64,000 nucleotides of DNA from Terribacillus saccharophilus. Lineage in GTDB: Bacteria > Bacillota > Bacilli > Bacillales > Amphibacillaceae. Made by a program: the position numbers and the translations under genes. This document shows positions 52,904 to 61,091 of this stretch, piece after piece. Numbering within the stretch: the stretch's first letter is position 1; every line of letters begins with the position of its first letter. The stretch is taken from contig NZ_NPBD01000007.1 in assembly GCF_002272745.1 (NCBI RefSeq), forward strand, positions 310,001 to 374,000. Direction: 5' to 3'. The notes under the pieces were generated by a model. The model made no database searches. It was given only the letters and a program-made list of their open reading frames with translations, and was not told where the DNA came from.

Positions 52904-54024
52904 CTGAGTACCTCTTTGGCTGTCTGGTTTGGCTGTCCATCATTGGCTGCCCATAGAAGACGTCCATTGTCTTTTGAAAAGAGGTGGATAGCATCTAAGT
53001 CGAAACGGATTGGTATCCGGTCCCCAACAGAGAATTGCCATTGACCGTTCCATCGGGCAATCCATTGCTCTTTGGCATTATCCAAGATGAAGGTGATGAG
53101 TGTCTCTGTACCAAGTACCTCAGTATTAACGACCTCTACCACAGCATCTGCTTGCTCCGGAGCGGAAAACAGGATGTGCTCTGGTCTGATTCCGATCTGA
53201 ACATTTTTGCTCGCTGCTTTCACATTGCCTTTCATCGGGTTAGGCAATGTGCAGTGGGGTGATAGAACGATACCGCTTGGAGAAACGTCAGCTTCCATTA
53301 CATTCATGGCAGGTGATCCGATAAATGATGCAACGAATGTGTTGGCAGGCTGATTGTAGATATCAAGCGGTTTGCCGATTTGCATGGCTTCACCTTCATG
53401 AAGGATCATCATCCGGTCAGCCATCGTCATCGCTTCGGTCTGATCATGTGTGACATAGATCATTGTAATTCCCAGCTTCCGCTGTATCTGCCTGATTTCT
53501 GAGCGCATCCGGGTTCGGAGTTTCGCATCGAGATTCGATAATGGCTCATCCATCAGACAAAGAGGAGCTTGCGTCACAATTGCTCTTGCGAGGGCAACCC
53601 GCTGTCTTTGGCCGCCTGATAACTCACGTGGTTTACGTTTTAAGTATTCAGCCAAGCCGAGCATGTCGGCAGCTTCCAGACAGCGGCGTTTTTGTTCCTC
53701 GCGTGAGATTTTCTTTGTATGTAAGCCGAAGGTGATATTTTGTTCCACATTCAAATGCGGATACAGTGCATAATTTTGAAAAACCATAGATAAATCCCTT
53801 TTATTCGGTGGTGCATCATTCATTCTCTTGCCATTCACAAACAATTCCCCGTCCGTTATCGGCTCGAGACCAGCTATCATTCGGAGAATTGTGCTCTTCC
53901 CGCAGCCTGAAGGACCGACAAGGACGAAGAACTCGCCTTGCTGCAGTTGCAGATCTACTTGCTCAATTACATTTTTTTTGCCATCATATGATTTTTTCAA
54001 ACCGGCCAGCTCTACATGTGTCAT
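52900..54024 (-). CDS. ugpC: sn-Glycerol-3-phosphate-type ABC ATP-binding protein (UgpC)
   Basis: A 374-residue ATPase of the MalK/UgpC group. Walker A GPSGCGKST, the Q-loop in MVFQNYALYPHLNVEQN, signature LSGGQRQR, Walker B LCLMDEPLSNLDAK and H-loop VTHDQTEA are present; residues beyond about 240 form the TOBE/OB regulatory domain (SPHCTLPNP, IGIRPEHILFSAP). First gene of the operon. Upstream lie four hexamers of the PhoP-box type, so induction by phosphate limitation is expected. Confidence 0.93.
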   Translation of the reverse strand: MTHVELAGLKKSYDGKKNVIEQVDLQLQQGEFFVLVGPSGCGKSTILRMIAGLEPITDGELFVNGKRMNDAPPNKRDLSMVFQNYALYPHLNVEQNITFGLHTKKISREEQKRRCLEAADMLGLAEYLKRKPRELSGGQRQRVALARAIVTQAPLCLMDEPLSNLDAKLRTRMRSEIRQIQRKLGITMIYVTHDQTEAMTMADRMMILHEGEAMQIGKPLDIYNQPANTFVASFIGSPAMNVMEADVSPSGIVLSPHCTLPNPMKGNVKAASKNVQIGIRPEHILFSAPEQADAVVEVVNTEVLGTETLITFILDNAKEQWIARWNGQWQFSVGDRIPIRFDLDAIHLFSKDNGRLLWAANDGQPNQTAKEVLR

Positions 54025-54048
54025 AATCTGCTCCTTTCTGCGAATTCA

Positions 54049-54096
54049 TCTATACTATAACGAGTGAAAATTGAGTTAACGTGAAGTGTAGGTGAA
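54049..54096 (-). promoter_or_regulatory. PhoP-box-like array and promoter of ugpCAEB
   Basis: On the minus strand four hexamers TTCACC, TTCACG, TTAACT and TTCACT form two pairs each repeating at 11 bases (starts at 54096/54085 and 54079/54068). A TATAGAT -10 element follows at 54054-54048, putting the last hexamer near -21. This is the geometry of Pho-activated promoters of Bacillus (TTHACA repeated at 11-bp intervals). The match is partial and inferred. Confidence 0.6.
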
Positions 54097-54162
54097 AAAG
54101 CATTTACAGAGAAAAGGAGAACGGCTGTTTATTTTACAAAGCTCATACAATCTCGGAACAAA

Positions 54163-54200
54163 AAAAGGACTTGCAGGCAATATTGCCCGCAAGTCCTTTT
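54163..54200 (-). terminator. Terminator of the GlsB-like gene
   Basis: AAAAGGACTTGC and GCAAGTCCTTTT, with an inner GGCAA/TTGCC extension; on the minus strand eight T follow. Confidence 0.9.
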
Positions 54201-54209
54201 GTGTTTCTA

Positions 54210-54461
54210 TTACTTTCTACGCATTTTGCGTAAGATTAGGCTTAATACAAAGACGAAGATAATGGCACCGATTAGAGCAGGAATGATTGCTATTCCTGCC
54301 AGGTCAGGGCCGAAGTCTCCAAAGATAAGTCCGCCAAGCCATGCTCCGATAATACCAGCAATGATATTACCAATGATGCCACCTGGAACGTCACGTCCAA
54401 GGATTAAGCCTGCTAGCCAGCCGATAATACCACCGACAATTAGATATAAGATAAAACTCAT
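54210..54461 (-). CDS. GlsB/YeaQ/YmgE-family stress membrane protein
   Basis: An 83-residue protein with three hydrophobic segments. FILYLIVGGIIGWLAGLILGRDVPGGIIGNIIAGIIGAWLGGLIFGDFGPDLAG is written here as described: a glycine-rich pattern of the transglycosylase-associated (GlsB) family, of unknown activity. I chose the ATG at 54461 after TTTGGAGG. The upstream sequence carries a good sigma-B-type promoter, matching the general-stress role of B. subtilis YwzA. Monocistronic. Confidence 0.9.
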   Translation of the reverse strand: MSFILYLIVGGIIGWLAGLILGRDVPGGIIGNIIAGIIGAWLGGLIFGDFGPDLAGIAIIPALIGAIIFVFVLSLILRKMRRK

Positions 54462-54511
54462 AATAACTACCTCCAAACAAGTGATGTGATTTGTTGTGTT
54501 CTAGTAGTAGC

Positions 54512-54537
54512 ATTCCCGAACTTGCAAGATTGCAAAC
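54512..54537 (-). promoter_or_regulatory. Sigma-B-type promoter of the GlsB-like gene
   Basis: On the minus strand GTTTGC, a 14-base spacer and GGGAAT fit the sigma-B consensus (GTTTAA-N12-15-GGGWAW), about 50 bases upstream of the start codon. Confidence 0.6.
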
Positions 54538-54660
54538 ATCGTATGTTTACATGTTCTTAAGATAAGCTGCATCATTCTACACAGGAGCTCAACATCCCCT
54601 TAATAAAAGGTCGTTATATTGAAAGTACAAAGAAGATGAATAAAGATCACCGTCCAATTC

Positions 54661-54676
54661 TTGTACTTTAGTACAA
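54661..54676. promoter_or_regulatory. Perfect palindrome upstream of the glycerophosphodiesterase gene
   Basis: TTGTACTTTAGTACAA has 7-base arms and a TT centre, 37 bases before the start codon. A half-site-like AGTACAAAGA recurs about 48 bases further upstream. It looks like an operator of an unknown regulator. Confidence 0.5.
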
Positions 54677-54713
54677 AGATTACAATCCAGATACCTACAG
54701 GGAGATGATCCGA

Positions 54714-55526
54714 ATGATGAATCAGATTAGTCCATCGTACGAGTCCGTAACTACAAGATCGCTTGATAGTCAGTCCGTGCAAAATGGTATCCTGCCTGTC
54801 ATCGCTCATCGCGGTGCTTCCGGATTTGCACCTGAAAATACAATTGCAGCCTTTGACTTGGCCGTAGAGATGCAAGCCGATTTCATCGAGCTGGATGTTC
54901 AAATGACAAAGGATGGTCAGCTTGTCGTCATACATGACACTTCAATCAATCGTACAGCTGCTGATGCCCCGGAAGAGATTGTATATGTGAAGGATCTTGC
55001 ATTTACTGCCTTACAATCTTATGATGTAGGCGCTGGATATGATTCCGTATATAAAGGTCAGCGCATCCCGCTGTTAGAAGATGTAATCAGAAGGTATAAA
55101 GGAAAAACAAAATTCCTAATCGAATTAAAGTCACCAGAACTTTACGATGGAATAGAGGAAGCAGTTGCTGAGCTGCTGGAAAGATATGAATTAGCTAATG
55201 TTCTTTATGAAGAAGTGATTCTGCAATCTTTTAACTTCGGATCCGTTGCATATCTGTCGCAGCTGTTGCCGCAAGTTCCGCTTGGTGTACTAACGTCAAG
55301 AAGTGCAGACCTTACAAATCGTAAACTTGATAAAATATCTACGTATGCAGATTATGTGAATGCACATTTCACTAATGTTACGCAGGATGATACATTGGTT
55401 GGCAGGGTTCATACACGTGGCATGCGGATTATGCCGTGGACAATTCGGGCGCCAGGGGAAGTTCAGCCCTTAATTCGAGCAGGTGTCGATGGTATCATTA
55501 CAGACTATCCAAATTACGTGAAATAA
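54714..55526 (+). CDS. glpQ: Glycerophosphodiester phosphodiesterase (GDPD)
   Basis: A 270-residue enzyme splitting glycerophosphodiesters into sn-glycerol-3-phosphate and an alcohol. The catalytic HRGASGFAPENTIAAF (His, Arg, Glu) and ELDVQMTKDGQLVVIHDTSINRTA (Glu, Asp, His) are intact; the second metal Glu is in FLIELKSPE. No signal peptide is seen, so it is cytosolic, unlike secreted GlpQ. It stands divergently from ugpCAEB, whose imported glycerophosphodiesters it would hydrolyse. I chose the ATG at 54714, nine bases after AGGGAG. The symbol glpQ is by function, not proven orthology. Confidence 0.88.
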   Translation: MMNQISPSYESVTTRSLDSQSVQNGILPVIAHRGASGFAPENTIAAFDLAVEMQADFIELDVQMTKDGQLVVIHDTSINRTAADAPEEIVYVKDLAFTALQSYDVGAGYDSVYKGQRIPLLEDVIRRYKGKTKFLIELKSPELYDGIEEAVAELLERYELANVLYEEVILQSFNFGSVAYLSQLLPQVPLGVLTSRSADLTNRKLDKISTYADYVNAHFTNVTQDDTLVGRVHTRGMRIMPWTIRAPGEVQPLIRAGVDGIITDYPNYVK

Positions 55527-55527
55527 A

Positions 55528-55559
55528 AAAAGGAGACCTGTTTCGCAGGTCTCCTTTTT
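55528..55559. terminator. Bidirectional terminator after the glycerophosphodiesterase gene
   Basis: AAAGGAGACCTG and CAGGTCTCCTTT around TTTCG, with T on both sides. Confidence 0.9.
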
Positions 55560-55563
55560 CATG

Positions 55564-55704
55564 TCATCTATTCTGAACGAGTCGAAGCAGTTCGAATGCT
55601 CTGTCTCCTGCAAGGGCTGCAAGATCCTCCCAGCACTCATCGCGCTTCAGGTCGAGTTCTACAATCTGTTTGGCTAAATCAAGGGCTTCCTGATCAAGTG
55701 CCAC
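55564..55704 (-). CDS. Small protein of 46 residues, GTG start
   Basis: A short gene starting with GTG (MALDQEALDLAKQIVELDL) and ending AGDRAFELLRLVQNR. AAAGGAG lies ten bases before the GTG, and it converges on the shared terminator. The sequence is helical and acidic with one Cys and one Trp (RDECWEDLAALAGD). I do not recognise a family beyond small hypothetical Bacillaceae proteins. Convincing signals make it a real gene. Confidence 0.72.
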   Translation of the reverse strand: MALDQEALDLAKQIVELDLKRDECWEDLAALAGDRAFELLRLVQNR

Positions 55705-55815
55705 GTGTCTGACGCTCCTTTCTGTGTTTCCTTTTTACTGTTACGCTCAGTATACTTATAGCCGAATAACTTTGCATCAAACATGTCAGTGATGCTGACG
55801 AACTATTTTGTTGTT

Positions 55816-55832
55816 TGTTAGGTTTCCTCACA
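55816..55832. promoter_or_regulatory. TnrA/GlnR box upstream of tnrA
   Basis: TGTTAGGTTTCCTCACA fits TGTNA-N7-TNACA at every defined position. It lies 68 bases upstream of the tnrA start codon, consistent with the known autoregulation of tnrA by TnrA in B. subtilis. Confidence 0.85.
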
Positions 55833-55900
55833 CAACACTAGGATGAATGGATAAATACGGTATAATGTGGAGTAACAGCACATGGTGATGAGGTGAACAG

Positions 55901-56227
55901 ATGAGTAACGAACCTTCTTACAAGAACAGAAAAGTGATCACAATAGGTATTGTGAGTGAACTGACTGGTCTGACTGAACGAAAAATTCGTTATTACGAGG
56001 AACGCAAGCTCATTTTTCCTGAACGTTCAGCGAAGGGAAATCGCAAGTACTCTTTTTCGGATGTAGAGCAATTGATCGAGATCGCCAACAAAAGGGAAGA
56101 GGGTGTGCAAACCTTCGAAATTCGTCAGCAGATGCTGAGAGACAAGAGGAAAGAAGCGGAACGAGAAAGCCGCCAGCAAATGCTGCGAGGGCAGATCAAC
56201 GCCCGCTTTGGTATACAAAGAGAGTAA
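55901..56227 (+). CDS. tnrA: Nitrogen-limitation regulator TnrA
   Basis: A 108-residue MerR-family regulator close to B. subtilis TnrA. The winged helix-turn-helix reads [31 protein letters not shown], then [30 protein letters not shown]. The C-terminal tail (residues about 80-108, [17 protein letters not shown]), which in TnrA contacts glutamine synthetase, resembles TnrA more than GlnR. It controls nitrogen genes when glutamine is scarce. It is monocistronic with a TnrA box and a GATGAGGTG ribosome site. Confidence 0.92.
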   Translation: [108 protein letters not shown]

Positions 56228-56263
56228 GTGTGTGTACGTATGTGTTGGGAGGCCTTGTACACA

Positions 56264-56296
56264 GAAAAGCCGGATGGTTTATCATCCGGCTTTTAT
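56264..56296 (+). terminator. Terminator after tnrA
   Basis: AAAAGCCGGATG and CATCCGGCTTTT around GTTTAT. Confidence 0.9.
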
Positions 56297-56660
56297 CATG
56301 TCATAAAAAAATGCACTTTACCGTCCGATAATCTATGTTGTTGCATGCTGTGAATTGCACCATTTACATATCGTAATTTTAAAGAAAATTAGTACACTCG
56401 AAGTAAAAAAATCAGATTACACAATAGATTGAAGGTAATCCGTCGAATTCGTCATGATTCACATTGGAGGAAGCATAATCTAAGGGATTTACATATGATA
56501 GATGTAAACTTCTGTCGGCTTTTGCAGCTTGATCAATCGCTTGTTTTAAAGATTTGTGGTCAAATATTCTCATCCCCTTCAGCTGAGTCAAGTGTCTGCG
56601 TACTTTCCTGCTAACCTAATACAAAAAAACAGATTGATTTTTCTATAAATTTTAAAATTA
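56297..56660. other. Intergenic stretch upstream of the metQNP S-box leader
   Basis: About 360 AT-rich bases between the tnrA terminator and the metQNP promoter. I found no supported gene; a 61-codon frame at 56429-56614 lacks a ribosome binding site. No repeat or mobile element is seen. Confidence 0.5.
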
Positions 56661-56662
56661 TA

Positions 56663-56691
56663 TTGACAATAACTAGATTGGAAGGTAAAGT
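56663..56691 (+). promoter_or_regulatory. Sigma-A promoter of metQNP
   Basis: TTGACA, a 17-base spacer and TAAAGT, 34 bases upstream of the riboswitch 5' helix. Confidence 0.75.
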
Positions 56692-56725
56692 AACAAACAG
56701 ATCAACAACAAAAGTATAATGAAAT

Positions 56726-56831
56726 TCTTATCAAGAGCGGTGGAGGAACAGGTCCTATGAAGCCCGGCAACCAGATCGATGATCTAGGTGCTAATTCCTG
56801 CAGACGGTGAAAGCCGTACTGAGAGATAAGA
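56726..56831 (+). ncRNA. SAM-I (S-box) riboswitch
   Basis: The canonical S-box core is present: closing helix CTTATC/GATAAG, AAGAGCGGTGGAGGAACAGG, CCCGGCAACC and GGTGCTAATTCC in order, then a hairpin CAGACGGTGAAAGCCGT. High SAM should favour the downstream terminator and shut off metQNP, as known for methionine transport operons in Bacillus. Confidence 0.97.
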
Positions 56832-56854
56832 GAATTAGTGCATACGAATACCAT

Positions 56855-56888
56855 GCGCCTCTCTTAATCTAGAGAGGCGCTTTTTTAT
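56855..56888 (+). terminator. S-box attenuator terminator
   Basis: GCGCCTCTC and GAGAGGCGC with a TTAATCTA loop, then TTTTTTATT. It is the expression platform of the riboswitch. Confidence 0.95.
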
Positions 56889-56926
56889 TGTAGTTGATAA
56901 CAGCGAAGAAAAAAGGGGAGAGCAAC

Positions 56927-57736
56927 ATGAAAAAAATCTTAAGCTTTGGACTTATCGGATTATTAGCATTATTCTTAGCAGCATGCGGCAATGATAAATC
57001 TGCTGCACTAGCAAATGACAAAATATTGGTCGGCGCCAGCGGTGGACCTCATGAGCAAGTGATGGAGAAAGTGAAAGAACTAGCAGCTGATGAAGGTATC
57101 GATGTAGAAATTAAAACATTCAATGATTACAATACACCAAACAGTGCGTTAGATGATGGAAGCCTGGATGCAAACAGCTATCAGACACTTCCTTTCCTAG
57201 AAGATCAAGTAAAGAATCAAGGATATGAACTAAAAGAAGTATTTAAGACACTTACGTTCCCTATGGGTATCTATACAGATAAGATTTCGGATATTTCCGA
57301 ATTGAAGGAAGGCGACAAAATCGCTGTACCGAATGATCCTGCCAACGAATATCGTGCGTTGAAACTCTTTGAAACAGCAGGAGTATTGAAAGTAGATCCC
57401 GAGGCCGAGAACTCCGCAACAGCTAAGGATGTCGTAGAGAACCCACTGAACCTGGAAATCGTTGAATTGGATGCATCCCAGCTGCCAGCTCAGCTTCCGG
57501 AAGTAGCAGCAGCAGCAATCAACACGAACTTTGCAATGGGCGCAGACTTGAATATCAATGATGATGCTATCTTTGCAGAGGAATCAGAAAACAATCCATG
57601 GTCTAACTACTTTGTTGTAAGATCAGCGAACAAGGACGATGAGATTGTGAAGAAGCTTCAAGAGATTTACCAGTCTGATGAAGTAAAACAGTTTGTAGAA
57701 GATGAATTCCAAGGATCCGTCGTTCCAAGCTGGTAA
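56927..57736 (+). CDS. metQ: Methionine ABC transporter substrate-binding lipoprotein (MetQ)
   Basis: A 269-residue receptor with a lipoprotein signal (LFLAAC, Cys at residue 20) and an NLPA-type domain: LVGASGGPHEQVMEKVKELA, FNDYNTPNSALDDGSLDANSYQTLPFL and TLTFPMGIYTDKI. It binds methionine outside the membrane. AAAAGGGGAGAG precedes the ATG. First gene of metQNP under the S-box, unlike the ATPase-first order of B. subtilis metNPQ. Confidence 0.95.
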   Translation: MKKILSFGLIGLLALFLAACGNDKSAALANDKILVGASGGPHEQVMEKVKELAADEGIDVEIKTFNDYNTPNSALDDGSLDANSYQTLPFLEDQVKNQGYELKEVFKTLTFPMGIYTDKISDISELKEGDKIAVPNDPANEYRALKLFETAGVLKVDPEAENSATAKDVVENPLNLEIVELDASQLPAQLPEVAAAAINTNFAMGADLNINDDAIFAEESENNPWSNYFVVRSANKDDEIVKKLQEIYQSDEVKQFVEDEFQGSVVPSW

Positions 57737-57748
57737 GGGGGAAGCAAT

Positions 57749-58762
57749 ATGATTGAACTGAAAAATGTATCGAAGACCTTTACCACAGGCAAGAAGAAAG
57801 TGGAGGCGTTGAAAGACGTCTCCTTGAAAATCAATAAAGGTGAAATCTATGGCGTAATCGGATTCAGCGGAGCAGGGAAAAGTACCCTGATCCGCTGTGC
57901 CAATTTACTGGAGCGTCCCACTGAAGGCGAAGTATTCATCGACGGTATAGATCTTACTAAACTTAAGAAATGGCAGCTTCGTAAAGCAAGAGGGAAAATC
58001 GGAATGATATTCCAACATTTTAATCTGCTCTCTACAGCAACAGTTTATGAAAACGTTGCTAGACCGCTGAAGCTAAGTAAAGTGCCGAAGCATGAAATCA
58101 AGGAACGTGTTGATAAATATCTGAAGATTGTAGGCCTAGATGAAAAGAAAAATGTCTATCCGGCCCAATTATCAGGTGGTCAGAAGCAGCGGGTAGCTAT
58201 CGCAAGAGCACTTGCTCAAGAACCGGAAGTGCTGTTAAGTGATGAAGCAACAAGTGCTTTGGATCCGAATACGACGTCTTCCATTCTGGAACTGCTGCTC
58301 AGAGTGAACAAGGAACTTGGCATCACAATCTTCCTGATTACACATGAACTGGATGTCATCCAGCGTATTTGCGATCGTGTTGGTGTTATGCACCATGGAG
58401 AGCTGGTGGAAGAAGGATCCGTAATTGATGTCTTCACCAAACCGCAACACCCGCAGACGCGGAAATTTGTCTTTGATGACGCGAATTTCCAAGTTCCGGA
58501 CAGCGTGAAGAAAGGACTTTCTGCTACAGGGCGTCTCGTTTCACTGACGTTTATCGGAGAAGCTTCGAATGAGCCGTTTCTTGCAGCGATTACAAAGAAA
58601 TTTGAAGTTGTCCCAAGTATACTAGCCGGTGGAATCGATCAGCTGAAAGCTAGCTCCGTTGGTAAATTGCTTATTCATTTGCAAGGAGATCCAGCAGAAG
58701 TGGAGAAGGCAATATCGTACTTGGAGTCGCAGCAAGTAACGGTTGAGGAGGTGGCGTCATGA
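57749..58762 (+). CDS. metN: Methionine ABC transporter ATP-binding protein (MetN)
   Basis: A 337-residue ATPase. Walker A GFSGAGKST, Q-loop MIFQHFNLLSTATVYENV, signature LSGGQKQR, Walker B VLLSDEATSALDP and H-loop ITHELD are in place, and the C-terminal NIL domain (about 265-337) that senses methionine is present. Its stop overlaps the metP start (ATGA). Confidence 0.95.
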   Translation: MIELKNVSKTFTTGKKKVEALKDVSLKINKGEIYGVIGFSGAGKSTLIRCANLLERPTEGEVFIDGIDLTKLKKWQLRKARGKIGMIFQHFNLLSTATVYENVARPLKLSKVPKHEIKERVDKYLKIVGLDEKKNVYPAQLSGGQKQRVAIARALAQEPEVLLSDEATSALDPNTTSSILELLLRVNKELGITIFLITHELDVIQRICDRVGVMHHGELVEEGSVIDVFTKPQHPQTRKFVFDDANFQVPDSVKKGLSATGRLVSLTFIGEASNEPFLAAITKKFEVVPSILAGGIDQLKASSVGKLLIHLQGDPAEVEKAISYLESQQVTVEEVAS

Positions 58763-59421
58763 TTGAGTTCTGGACAGAATGGGGAACTGACATCACCGAG
58801 GCGTTTTGGCAGACACTGCTAATGACAGGTATTTCTTTAGCTATTTCAATCGTAATTGGATTGCCATTAGGTATTTTGCTGGTCATGACAAGAAAAGGCG
58901 GACAAGCAGAGAACCGAGTATTTTATTCAATAGTGAATACAATCATCAATGTTATCCGATCTATTCCTTTCATCATCCTTTTGTTCTTGCTTTTGCCTCT
59001 GACAAGAGCCTTGGTCGGAACTACAATAGGTGTTGAAGGAGTTATCCTTCCACTCGTTGTCTATACAGCGCCTTATATTGCTCGTTTAATGGAGTCAGCA
59101 TTACTTGAAGTGAATAAAGGAGTCATCGAGGCTTATGAATCGATGGGGATTTCCACAACTAAAATTATTTGGAGCGTCATTATAAGAGAGGCCAGATCAA
59201 CAATGATCCTTGGTCTGACGATTGCAACCATTGGTTTGATAGGGGCAACAGCAATGGCAGGGCTTGTCGGTGCTGGCGGTCTTGGTGATTTGGCATATCA
59301 ATATGGACACTTGCGTTTCGAGCCTGTCGTTATGTATGTCGTTATCATCATCCTGATCATACTTGTACAAGCAATGCAGACATTCGGAAACGTGTTGGCA
59401 AGACGTTTGCGAAAAGATTAA
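58759..59421 (+). CDS. metP: Methionine ABC transporter permease (MetP)
   Basis: A 220-residue permease with five segments of the MetI type. LISIVIGLPLGILLVM, NVIRSIPFIILLFLLLPLTRALVGT and the coupling loop EAYESMGISTTKIIWSVIIREARSTMILGLTIA are characteristic. It completes the methionine importer and ends at a strong terminator. Confidence 0.94.
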   Translation: MIEFWTEWGTDITEAFWQTLLMTGISLAISIVIGLPLGILLVMTRKGGQAENRVFYSIVNTIINVIRSIPFIILLFLLLPLTRALVGTTIGVEGVILPLVVYTAPYIARLMESALLEVNKGVIEAYESMGISTTKIIWSVIIREARSTMILGLTIATIGLIGATAMAGLVGAGGLGDLAYQYGHLRFEPVVMYVVIIILIILVQAMQTFGNVLARRLRKD

Positions 59422-59422
59422 A

Positions 59423-59453
59423 AAAGCACGCTTGGTTAATCCAAGCGTGCTTT
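59423..59453. terminator. Bidirectional terminator between metP and pit
   Basis: AAAGCACGCTTGG and CCAAGCGTGCTTT around TTAAT. Confidence 0.95.
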
Positions 59454-59461
59454 CATTATAT

Positions 59462-60460
59462 TTAAAAGAAAATGTTCAAGATGTAATAAATCAGACCACC
59501 CAGACAAGCTGTGATCGGCAGAGTAATGAACCACGTGATGACCATGCGTTTCGCAGTACCCCAGTTAACACCTTTACGTCGGTGAGCTGTACCAACCCCC
59601 ATGATAGAGGAAGAAATAACATGCGTTGTACTTACTGGTAAGTGAATGAAAGTAGCACCGAAAATGATGAACGCTCCAGTCAAATCAGCTGCAACGCCGT
59701 TCACTGGACGAATTTTCATGATTTTACCGCCGACAGTCTTGATGATTTTCCAACCACCTATTGAAGTACCAAGCCCCATAGCAGTTGCACAGGCTGCTTG
59801 TACCCAGAATGGGATATCAGATGTTGTATGCAGACCTGCTGTAATTAACGCCATCGTGATGATCCCCATTGCTTTTTGGGCATCATTCGTACCGTGGGTG
59901 AATGATTGCAGTGCTGCAGTAAAGATCTGTACCCGACGGAAATTCTTGTTCGTCTTCGGTAAGTTTTTTTCTCGGAAAATCAGCTTAATGATGTTATATA
60001 AAATAAAACCTACAACAAAAGCCAGAATCGGAGAAATGATTAATGCTTGAAGGATTTTTAGAAATCCGTCTACATTAAGAATAGCAAATCCGCTCGACGC
60101 AATGACTGCACCTGCAAGAGAACCGATGATGGCATGAGAAGAACTACTCGGGATCCCGTAATACCATGTAATCAAATTCCATGCGATCCCTGCAATTAAG
60201 GCAGCCAAGATAACGACAGAGCCGTTGACGATGTCGTTTGGATTTGCGATATCACTAGTGATTGTTTTAGCAACTCCAGTAAAGGTCATAGCACCAACAA
60301 AGTTCATAACTGCAGCCATAATGATTGCGTGTCTTGGTTTTAAAGCCTTTGTAGATACAGATGTTGCGATAGCATTGGCAGTATCATGGAACCCATTGAT
60401 AAAATCAAATGCAAGGGCGAAGATGACGGTTAGAATAGTTATTACTAATAAAACATCCAT
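59462..60460 (-). CDS. pit: Low-affinity inorganic phosphate transporter (Pit)
   Basis: A 332-residue Pit/PHO4 permease with about ten segments. The two repeats are ALAFDFINGFHDTANAIATSVSTKAL and SFTHGTNDAQKAMGIITMAL, each carrying the phosphate signature (G-x-x-D/N-x-x-x-A). Metal-phosphate import is coupled to protons. It lies 13 bases downstream of a DUF47 gene, the usual pair (B. subtilis ykaA-pit). Confidence 0.93.
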   Translation of the reverse strand: MDVLLVITILTVIFALAFDFINGFHDTANAIATSVSTKALKPRHAIIMAAVMNFVGAMTFTGVAKTITSDIANPNDIVNGSVVILAALIAGIAWNLITWYYGIPSSSSHAIIGSLAGAVIASSGFAILNVDGFLKILQALIISPILAFVVGFILYNIIKLIFREKNLPKTNKNFRRVQIFTAALQSFTHGTNDAQKAMGIITMALITAGLHTTSDIPFWVQAACATAMGLGTSIGGWKIIKTVGGKIMKIRPVNGVAADLTGAFIIFGATFIHLPVSTTHVISSSIMGVGTAHRRKGVNWGTAKRMVITWFITLPITACLGGLIYYILNIFF

Positions 60461-60473
60461 TGTTGTTTACGCC

Positions 60474-61091
60474 TCACGAATTCTTCATGATGATGGTTTC
60501 AAGATTGTTCGCAACAGACTGGCAGCTGTCAGCAATTTCTTCCAGGATGTAGTACAACTCTTTGTACTGAATCACCTTGATTGGATCTTTTTCGTTCTGG
60601 AAGAGCTGTTTCAAGGATTTACGGAAGATCGTATCACAGTTCTGCTCGTGCTCCTTGATTTTGATTGCATGCTCCTGAATTTCTTTTAGTTTGTTGTGAG
60701 AAAGTAAATCGATTGTAATTAAGATTTCTTTTGAACAAGCACGAATTTCTTCTGTAAATTGGTCGATGAAGCTATCGGAAGAATAAATACCGTATGTATC
60801 CATCATTCCAGAGAATTCTTCTATTCCATCAAGTACATCGTCCAAGCTGTTCGTCAGCTGAAGGATGTCTTCGCGTTCGATAGGTGTAATGAAGGCATGG
60901 TTCAATTCTTTGATGATCGTATGTACAAGCTGATCACCTTTTGTCTCAAATTCCTTCAATTTATTGGAGAACTCGGATAAAGTTGCTGCATCTTTCACTT
61001 TATACGTAACAAAAAAGTCAGCAGTCTCATCAATATTCTTTGCTATATCAGCTAAAAGCAAAGAGAATTTGTCTTGTTTCTTCTTGAACAT
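60474..61091 (-). CDS. DUF47 PhoU-like protein (YkaA type)
   Basis: A 205-residue helical protein of the DUF47/PhoU-like family. FKKKQDKFSLLLADIAKNI, ETKGDQLVHTIIKELNHAFITPIEREDILQLTNSLDDVLDGIEEF and the acidic EHEQNCD motif are typical of YkaA, the presumed regulator of Pit. It is translated first and the pit start lies 13 bases after its stop. Cytosolic. Confidence 0.92.
   Translation of the reverse strand: MFKKKQDKFSLLLADIAKNIDETADFFVTYKVKDAATLSEFSNKLKEFETKGDQLVHTIIKELNHAFITPIEREDILQLTNSLDDVLDGIEEFSGMMDTYGIYSSDSFIDQFTEEIRACSKEILITIDLLSHNKLKEIQEHAIKIKEHEQNCDTIFRKSLKQLFQNEKDPIKVIQYKELYYILEEIADSCQSVANNLETIIMKNS

Noticed and set aside
56429..56614. 61-codon open frame upstream of the S-box
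   Set aside because: No ribosome binding site, no recognisable protein motif and an AT-rich intergenic composition.
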